Shown: one piece after another, positions 56,273-64,000 of the stretch
How positions within the stretch are numbered: position 1 is the first letter of the stretch
Layout: each line of letters starts with the position of its first letter
The notes under the pieces: model-generated
Databases searched by the model: none
The model's input: the letters and a program-made list of their open reading frames with translations, nothing else
Told to the model about the DNA's origin: nothing
NCBI GenBank assembly: GCA_949316235.1
Contig: OX438743.1
Span: 15,807,771-15,871,770 of the forward strand
Length of the DNA stretch: 64,000 nt
Reading direction: 5' to 3'
Source of the DNA: Oegoconia quadripuncta
Taxonomy: Eukaryota; Arthropoda; Insecta; Lepidoptera; Autostichidae
Program-made: the position numbers and the translations under genes

Positions 56273-58292
56273 CCAGTCTGATAACTTGTTCATCTGGTGA
56301 TACTTGTAGGACAATTTCATAGGGTAGGCACTGCCTTTCTGCCTGGTTGGAGGGCACGTCACTGCTGCCAGGGCGCATCAGAGCGATTGGGATCCAGTCC
56401 CCCAATTAAGCTGAGGGTACACTAATATGTACATGGGCTGGTAAGCTCTCGGTGACCCATTTGTTAGAGACTATTTATTATCAACTAAAGTAAATTTTGT
56501 TAAACCAATAAAGATTTACCCCAATCTCAAACACAGTCTGCTGCCATTTTATGAAATCTCGTCCAGATTTTAGTATCTAAACAGAAACAACTCGTCGAAA
56601 GTGCATACTTGAACTGCTGTACGTTCTTTTATTGCCTTGTTCAAATTAATGGCGCCAAAGGCACGTCGTACAAATGGTTTGGCGTAATACTGGGGCTTGC
56701 GCTATGGATGTGGTTGGTTGGCCAAAACCAGACAAAAGGGGAGTGCCGAATGACATTTATTTGTAGCTAGCCACAATGTACTCAAGATTTATTCCCAAAC
56801 ATGCCGTAATCTTGTCTGCCGTGGGCGTGGACGCATTTGTTCAAAGCGAAGAATGGAGCTCGATACTTGCTCACCCTTGTTGTTGTATATTTTCGGTTGA
56901 AACATCCTTGATAAGGCCGGGTCCGGACCTCCATATTCGACGATAAGGGAAAATATGTTAATTTAGTCGCAACGAGAGAGCCGATATAACCAACTAAGTG
57001 ATTGGGTTCCTGATACGTTGACGTGTTTAGAATTTGAATCTCGAATCGGTCTTAAAGATCCGGCCAATGTTTACAAATTGCTATGTGGGAATCAAACAAA
57101 AATTGAGTTTACTATTCGATTGAGATATTTCTTTTATAGATCCGATTTACATAAGACTTTCTTATTGGGATACGAGAATTATAAGTATAAAAGTTGATAG
57201 CTGCTTGTTTCATGAAATGTTAAGTACTAACGTAAGAATGAGTACCAATGCGCATAATTAAAAACAAAATATCAACAAATTATATACAATCTAAATCGTC
57301 GTAGTCAAAGAAAATGGACCACATTATATATTTCACGAATAAATTCACTTAAAGATGCAAAATATTGCTTAAAATGAATTTCACGCAATATGGCGCCACT
57401 AAAATTTCCATCTTTTATGAAATATTACGGATTACGTCGGCGGCCGTTTCATAAAATCTAATTTTAATTAAAAAATAAGCAAATGGCAATTAATTTCGCC
57501 GGTCTCCTCTCTCCGATACAATAGCGAGCAAATGAAACGTTTATAGCTGTAATGCTTGCAAATAAATCCTAATTCAACTCAACGTCTCTCACATTAATTT
57601 CATTTAATTAAAATCATAACAACCAAAAAATAAAACAATTACTACTCCGAATAAGCGATTTCAGTCTTTGTTCTTCACTGACCTCTAATTACTGTTTTGT
57701 TCAGCATAAATTAGGTACGTACTATAAAAAGAGATTCGTTAGAAGAATTTGTGAAAGGTGTTAATTTCTTTGGTCGTTGTCGTCCCCGATAAACTAATTT
57801 CGGACTTTAATAAAGTTAGAACGACTCAATTTCCGAACGCTCGGGGCGGTGTTATTTTGTTTGTCGGCATATCGTTCGGAAATAATTAGAATGGGAATTT
57901 ATAGATGTCATCGATGAGACGAGATTTAGAGATCCGTTCATTCTATATCCGCATTGTTTAAATAGGACTATCGAATTCAGAACGGTTGTTATCAGCTGAA
58001 TAGATACCTTCACTGTAGATTGTGAGAAATTTTCACATAAATCGTTCGATATTCCGAGAATACAGAATTCATGGAAGTCTTCGAAGATATCGAGTAATAT
58101 TTAAAGTAGGTAGATGGTGTCATGTTTTAAAGAAATAAAACACTTGAAAATACTAGAATCGTATGTACTTATCGAACTCTTATCACGACTGGTATGGTGA
58201 AGGTCTAAATTCAGTAATAGCTTAGTACATAGGCACTGACCGTAATACTTTCTGGGAAAAGTAATTCGAACTAGAGAGCATAAAAAACACTT
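56273..58292. other. Repeat-poor block without a recognised gene
   Basis: About 2 kb with no recognised family. The first 150 bp is less AT-rich, with a 63-codon minus frame (56214-56405) partly over the SINE. The remainder shows nothing I can name. Confidence 0.45.
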
Positions 58293-58541
58293 AAATTAAA
58301 TAAATAAATAAATATTTCGGGACTTACACCAATCATCTAGTCCCAAAATAAGCAAAGCTTGTAATATCCATAGTACAAGCTTTTATAACGGATAAACATA
58401 CATAAATATTTATATAAACATCCATGACAAAGGAAGAAATGTTCATATTCATCACACAAACATTTACCCGTCGCGGGATTCGAACCCGCAATCGTTGGTT
58501 TCGCTGACAGGGTCCATCCACTACACCAATCGGTCGTCAAT
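58293..58541 (-). mobile_element. Family A SINE, full length
   Basis: The tail (AAATAAATAAATAAAT at the low edge), CCAATCATCTAGTCCCAAAA, CATCCATGAC, and a head with an intact B box (GGATTCGAACC on the plus strand, about 58477-58487) and CCACTACACCAATCGGTCGT. A short CATAGTACAAGCTTTTATAA duplication sits in the body. Two overlapping 62- and 67-codon frames here are by-products. Confidence 0.88.
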
Positions 58542-61500
58542 TGTTCAAGATAGAAAAATTTTAAGTGTTTCCAAGTTTCGTGTCGTTTGCGCGTCGTTCT
58601 TTTAAACTTCCAACGCGTTCAGCCATTGCTTTTTAAAAGGTTTTATCTGTTACTAGCTGAAGCATATACTAAGATCGACTCCGGAACTACTGAATCAGAT
58701 CGCAATCTTTCAAAATGACAAATGTCGCGCGCAGTCCCTTATTTATAGTCCGCGTTCCCGGGTAAAATTAACTCGATTGGAATAACGAAAGACGCCGAAT
58801 TAATCACTGCCTTTTCTAACAAATTGTCGGTATGTGCCCCACGATTTTGGTTGGCAAGAATGTGGGCTTGTTCTTTAACTGGGGGTTGTTTACCTTCTCT
58901 TGATTTAGCTTGTACGGTTTATCGCGATCTGATTTGCAGCGAAACCTTCAAGAATGTTGACCATGCAAGTTAAAACACCGTCGAGTAAACACTAAAATAT
59001 ATCTAGCTTCGATACTTGTTTAAAGTTTTGTGATATCAATAATCTCCTCCGAGCTTCTTGTAGTTTTAAATTAAAAAGCGACTTATTCGAATCTTTTAAA
59101 ATGCATCGAGTATGGAAAATATTTTGTTGCTTATCTTTTATTGTGATTTTGTCCAAACTTAGGTATCTTTTAAGACCAGATTATGCATAAGCTCTTTTAT
59201 GCGATTATCCTGAAATTGACAACGCGATTCGTTTCATTTTTATGCATCGAATGGTGAGTTTACCGGACCAACGCAAGTTAGCCGTAATAAATATAAAAGT
59301 TATAGCTTGCAGGAGCCTTAACCCTTCGCTTAAGGCTCACCACAAGCGGATTACCGTCATTACTCATTCCTACCGTCCAGAATGCCCGGGGCTTGAGTAT
59401 GAGCAGGACAGAGTATGTAAATGTGTGCATTTTTCTCAGGTGCTTATTGTAGGCTTGTACGTATCACGATCTAAGATTTGGGCTATCGATATCTTTTGAA
59501 GTGTCGAGTAAACGTTTGTTTATGTTAATACACAGTTTGTATTCAACAATTTTTTAGAACACTGGCTGCATACTTAGTTCTTGGTGTACAAAAAAGTATT
59601 CGTAAACAACATGAAGTTATAGATGAATATACTTCTCTATTTGTCCTTGACTATTTCTAAGAGAAGCTGGACCAACTGAGCGAGATTGGAAGTCAAGGTC
59701 AAATCCTCCAGCTTTACTTAAATCGATTGAGCCGTTTCGAAGATAGCTTTTAATAGTTTTTTTTGTGCATTTGGATGATATCTTTTTTTATTAGTTAATT
59801 GTTACATAGATCTATAGTTTTGACATTTTTATTTGGCTTATATTACTTAATTCTTTACGTCTAAACGTTACCCACTCAATTATAATGATAACCACTGTCG
59901 GTAACATAATGAGAATCACTAATTGGCATAAGTTTGGTATTAGTTTACTATAATATAATTTCTGCAATAATGCTGTTGATTCTATTTAAATAAGTAAATA
60001 AATAAATCACAGTTTTCATCGAGGTTTTCTATATTTCAATATTTTACATTTAAGATTAACCTTAAGGATAGGTCCTCAGCTATGGTTGATTGAAATCGAT
60101 TTTAGACGTATCAAAGATATTTCGATTTTAACTTTGGTGTTTTATCTGGACGATATAATCATTTTGTTTTTAAACACCTGGGGGTATTGTATTTTTTTAA
60201 TTTATTATAATATCTAACAACTACTTACTGTTTATCCTTAGGTAACTATATACGTGATGTGCTCCATTCCGTTTCTATTACAAATCGTTTTCTATCAACC
60301 GAGCGAAAATTTTCGTTTCCCTTATTTCACGACAAACCCCGAAAGGTTTTTATTGATTACATCGGCCATGTTCCACTTTTATATTGCCCCTAAAAGCGTA
60401 TAAAACGAAATGTGTGAGTAAAGAGGTTTACTTACCCTTTGATTGTTTGCGATACGTTTCCTCTGAAAGTTTTGTGGGAAGGAAACTTCCGTTGATTTCC
60501 TTGTTCATATATATGATTTATTTATTTCCATTGTGTGACGTAATCTTTTGGATAATATGATATTGGAGTTTCATGTTCTGTTAAATAAGATCATCTACTT
60601 GATAGTTTTATATTAGTGAAATAGGTACTGTAGCAATTTAACTGAGAAACAGAAATCCCATTAGATTCATCATAGATCAGCAGTCAGACCACCTAACTCA
60701 ATTGCTTTGGGAATTGTAATCGTTTATGACGTCAATGCACTGTCCGTACTTATCATACCGTAACACAATGACAAGGACGGATATAGCATTTGTAACGCTA
60801 TAGCTTTGTGTTAAGCGGTAAAACCCCTGGCCAATGGATCTACTGAGAAAGAATCTCAGCAGACCCATACCAAACATCCCACTAGATCCGTCATGCATTT
60901 GTTGAATGGATTGCCTTGCTTTCGACTCAGTAGCTTCAGTTTGGCTTTTATCTGTAAAAACCTAGTCATGTGTCAAAGCGGGTATTCGGTATTTATTAAA
61001 TTTATGCCGCTGACAATCTACATGTCCGTCTGTCACAAGAGTTAATACGTAAACCAGTTATTTCACGAATTACGAGTTGCTATGGCATCTTTCGTGTTAC
61101 TTACCATGAATAAGTGTGTTTAAATTGTGTGATAGTAAGGAACTAGTTGTACGCGATACTTTGATGTTTTTTGATTACTCATCGTAAAACTATATAAAAT
61201 TTTTATTCAAAAATAAACAGCGGCGACAGACGGACATACAACGAAGTAAGTGTTCCGTTTCACCATATTCGGTACAGAACACTAAACATGAGCTAGATAA
61301 GACAAAGCATTAAATATACTTAAGCAATATTGTAGGTAAGCTAATTCTTTTGCATTCTAATCATTTCCGCATGACCAACTCCGTCCATCAATTCCACCTA
61401 TTCAGTGTGACTGTGCAAAACATCCTCATTATAACTTCTCATACTCGCATTATTGTCTTTTCACAATAGCCAATTCTATTTGTGTGGCATTGAACGGTCA

Positions 61501-62191
61501 AAAGTATGACGGGACAAAATTTACGATGTTTATTTTGTATGAAGATAGACACAAAAGCGTGTCACTTATTGTCTCTTTGTATAGAAAAAATTGTAAACAA
61601 TTGGCAAGTTTGACAGGCATTACAAAATAACAGAAAGGATTAAGCCCTATGAACACAACGTTACGTTTACCTGTATATATTGTAGCTTCAATTTGAACTT
61701 TATTATCTACGGAGTCATGGAGATAATCTATTGAATCATCACTTCCAACTTCAGTGATTCCATTGTAGAATTGATTTGTATTTTTAGCTGCGCCTCGCAA
61801 CTTCTGAATAAACAGTCTGGGCTTTAAACTAAATTTTCATCACAAGGAAGGTTTTGCACATAGTTAACTTGTGTAAACATTTCAACCCTTCACAAATTGC
61901 CTTTTGTATAATCGAATGTCACTTTCGCACAATCCCTTGCGTTATTTTCGTCTCTAAAATAAATAAAGCTAAGGATTTAAGAAGAATGAAGTAAAAGTTT
62001 TTCATGCAGCACGTATATCCGCTATGGAATTAACCTGAATCTTAGACTACTAGTCTTAGAAGACTTACCATAAATGCTATAGTCGCTTTTCATCGTAAAA
62101 TATTTGACAAAGATTAATCAATTAATCAATGACGTTAGATAATTAAAAGTAAGCCCATATATGGTAGCGCTATTGTTTAAGATATCAATAC
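58542..62191. other. Repeat-poor block without a recognised gene
   Basis: Some 3.6 kb of AT-rich sequence. Frames of 85 (59242-59499, plus), 66 (60698-60898, minus) and 100 codons (61498-61800, minus) carry no recognised motif. This could be intron or intergenic DNA. Confidence 0.45.
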
Positions 62192-62510
62192 ATATGGGCA
62201 TAGCCTCCTCGCTAGGAGAGAGTGAGGGGCCATTATCCGCCACGCACTGTCACGTATTCGCCAATGTGGATTGGCGAATGTGTGACAGACTACAGTAGAG
62301 AGCTGATAGTTAGTATTTTCAAAACGCCCCTGTAGAATATAAACATCGACATGGCCTAACAGCTGTCATCAATTGAGAACCGCCGGGACCGACTGTTTAT
62401 CAAGGCTTCCGAAGCACGGAAATACTCGTATGAATGTACTAGTCACCCATCGAAGGACTGACTGAGCTAATCGAAAATTAATAGTGAATGCGACTGTTGC
62501 ATGAGGACTT
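62192..62510 (+). repeat. Family D repeat
   Basis: ACATATGGGCATAGCCTCCT, GAGGGGCCATTATCCGCCAC, GAACCGCCGGGACCGACTG and ATAGTGAATGCGACTG. A small local inverted stretch (TTCGCCAATGTGGATTGGCGAA, 62259 onward) lies inside. Confidence 0.68.
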
Positions 62511-62590
62511 CAATCGCATTCCAGTCTTCGATTAGACGGACAGTATTTCATGAACTTTAAAAACATAATCAAAACTATGCAGTCGTACTG

Positions 62591-62893
62591 TTTTTTTTAT
62601 GCATAACGGGTTGGTACTGGTACGATGAGGTCGAAGGTGGAAGCGTACTGACCCGGAAACCCCAACACATTTGGGGGACTGGCTATCTTATCTCTGACAA
62701 CCGGAACACAACTATGTTTAAAATTGCTGCTTGGCGGCAGATTTAGATAAGATGGTGGTAACTAGCCAGGCGGACATTTAAAATGCCCTTCCACCAACCA
62801 AACCGAGTACTTAAACATGTACCCCGCTGGGGATCAAACCCGCGACCTCCGAATCGTAAACCCAATGTTCTTTACATTGAGCCACGGAGGCGG
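62591..62893 (-). mobile_element. Family C SINE with deletion in the LINE-like tail
   Basis: T-rich edge and GCATAACGGGTTGGTAC join ACGATGAGGTCGAAGGTGG, omitting the GACCTCAATCACACCTGATG block found in other copies. Body and head (CCCGCTGGGGATCAAACC, GAGCCACGGAGGCGG) are complete. Confidence 0.85.
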
Positions 62894-64000
62894 TCACATT
62901 TTTGCCACATCTAAAGATAGTGTCAAAAATTAAAAGTAAGCTGGTATGATAGTGATATAACTGTATATATTTAAGAGTAACATAATACCAACTGAAGTGT
63001 AAAAGCAATTTCATTCTTTATTTACACCATACACGTAAATAACATTGTTACTCTTTAAAAATTTAACATCATACACTGAAGAGCCCTTCGGTTTAGTGAC
63101 TATGGAACTTGGATATGCGGATACGTTGTGTTAATAGAGCTTTTACCGAAACATAGGGTTGTAAATCGTTTACACTACGACGTATGTTAGCTGTAGAAAA
63201 TAATAATCATGTTTTTCTTATGTTTGTCTTTGAAGGAGAATTCAAACAGGGCGTGCACATGGCAAGCTCTTCAATCGATGGTCCCCTCTCGTAGCGACAA
63301 GAAAACTATTTGTCTTTGAAATAACTTGGTGACTTTCTCTACGAGTTTGTTGGTGAGATATGAGTTATTGCTATATCCCCTAACACAAGTCCATGTCTAG
63401 AGTCACGACAACGTTCATGTATCATAGCCGGATAGAAACGATATTGAAAATGAAAATTTATTTTTGTATTGACAATTTGACATTTTTGAAATTTGTCGTA
63501 GTATTTTCATATATCTAAATGTAAAGTGAGGTGTCAATGCTGCAAATCCAGTTTGATTCATGATCAAATCTTAGATAACATCTCCTATATTTCACACCGA
63601 TATCTTTTTAAGGATACAATAAATACATCGAACATTTAGAATATGCCGGGGGATAAAAATCCTCAGCAATTTCTCAGACTATAAAAAGCTAACAATCACA
63701 TGTTGTTAAAAGAATGTGCCACAACATCAGCATTAGCAGCAACTTAGAAACACTGACCCGCTTTATAAAATTTATTCGAAAACGAATCGTTGTAAAATTC
63801 GCGCCTTGGGGCAAAGAACGTTAAACGTACCAAGGCCGGTTATTAAAACAGCTACACTGTGTCATTATTCTCGAAACAAAAAAAGGAGTGAATCGTAACA
63901 GGCGCGCCACATATCATCGTGGGGAACTGGCACTTATGCGCGTAGTTTCTATCGTAAATCAAAGATATTAAACGGGATGGCGGAACCTCTTTCGAGTTCA
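62894..64000. other. No feature seen
   Basis: AT-rich, without a recognised element, to the window end. Confidence 0.5.

Noticed and set aside
58333..58540. Two overlapping minus-strand frames of 62 and 67 codons
   Set aside because: They lie entirely inside a family A SINE.
61498..61800. 100-codon minus-strand frame
   Set aside because: No recognisable domain, signal or splice context; a frame of this length is expected by chance somewhere in 64 kb.

Overview
The window looks like a non-coding, repeat-rich piece of an AT-rich insect genome, most likely a moth or butterfly (Lepidoptera). The evidence is indirect. There are several high-copy SINE families with tRNA-like heads, some ending in GATGATGAT runs. 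There are decayed non-LTR (LINE) tails with the KRSxGRPxxRWTDDL-type peptide and RTE-like 3' ends, and a short run of the insect telomeric motif TTAGG. No bacterial gene organisation is present. No complete protein-coding gene could be supported. The longest open frames (about 110 to 135 codons) are LINE remnants, repeat-derived frames, or frames with no recognisable content. The only confident host gene is a tRNA-Glu(CTC) on the minus strand at 39770-39841.

Layout. 1-8.7 kb: AT-rich sequence with scattered old repeats, including a LINE tail carrying four 29-bp tandem units. 9-29 kb: the densest repeat region. It holds SINE families A, B, C and D, LINE 3' ends at 13.2 kb and 22.3 kb, a 332-bp MITE at 18.6 kb and a tail-to-tail pair of family C copies at 19.7-20.1 kb. 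30-41 kb: mostly single-copy sequence with one family B SINE and the tRNA gene. 41.3-43.3 kb: a compound locus with a 20-bp GC palindrome, repeated element ends, a strongly GC-rich patch, then a 697-bp palindrome with 320-bp arms that differ at one position. 43.5-46.9 kb: another repeat cluster. 47-64 kb: mainly single-copy sequence with isolated SINEs.

Working names used below. Family A: tRNA-like head with a TTTATT-type tail. Family B: head beginning GAGCGTCGGTGGCTC, tail GATGATGAT. Family C: head GCCTCCGTGGCTCAATGT, with a 3' region resembling a LINE 3' end and an A-rich tail. Family D: a non-autonomous repeat beginning ATCATCATC and ending near GAATGCGACTGCGCCACGAATGC-like sequence. E, G, H, I, J and K are other dispersed repeats. 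F is a LINE C-terminal tail. Names and alignments were made by eye, without database comparison.

The relationships that matter are between mobile elements. The family C SINE tail closely matches the 3' end of the LINE remnant at 13.2-13.55 kb, which fits a SINE mobilised by that LINE's machinery. The most unusual locus is the near-perfect hairpin at 42.56-43.26 kb. It could be a very young foldback element, a hairpin-RNA (endo-siRNA) source, or an assembly artefact.
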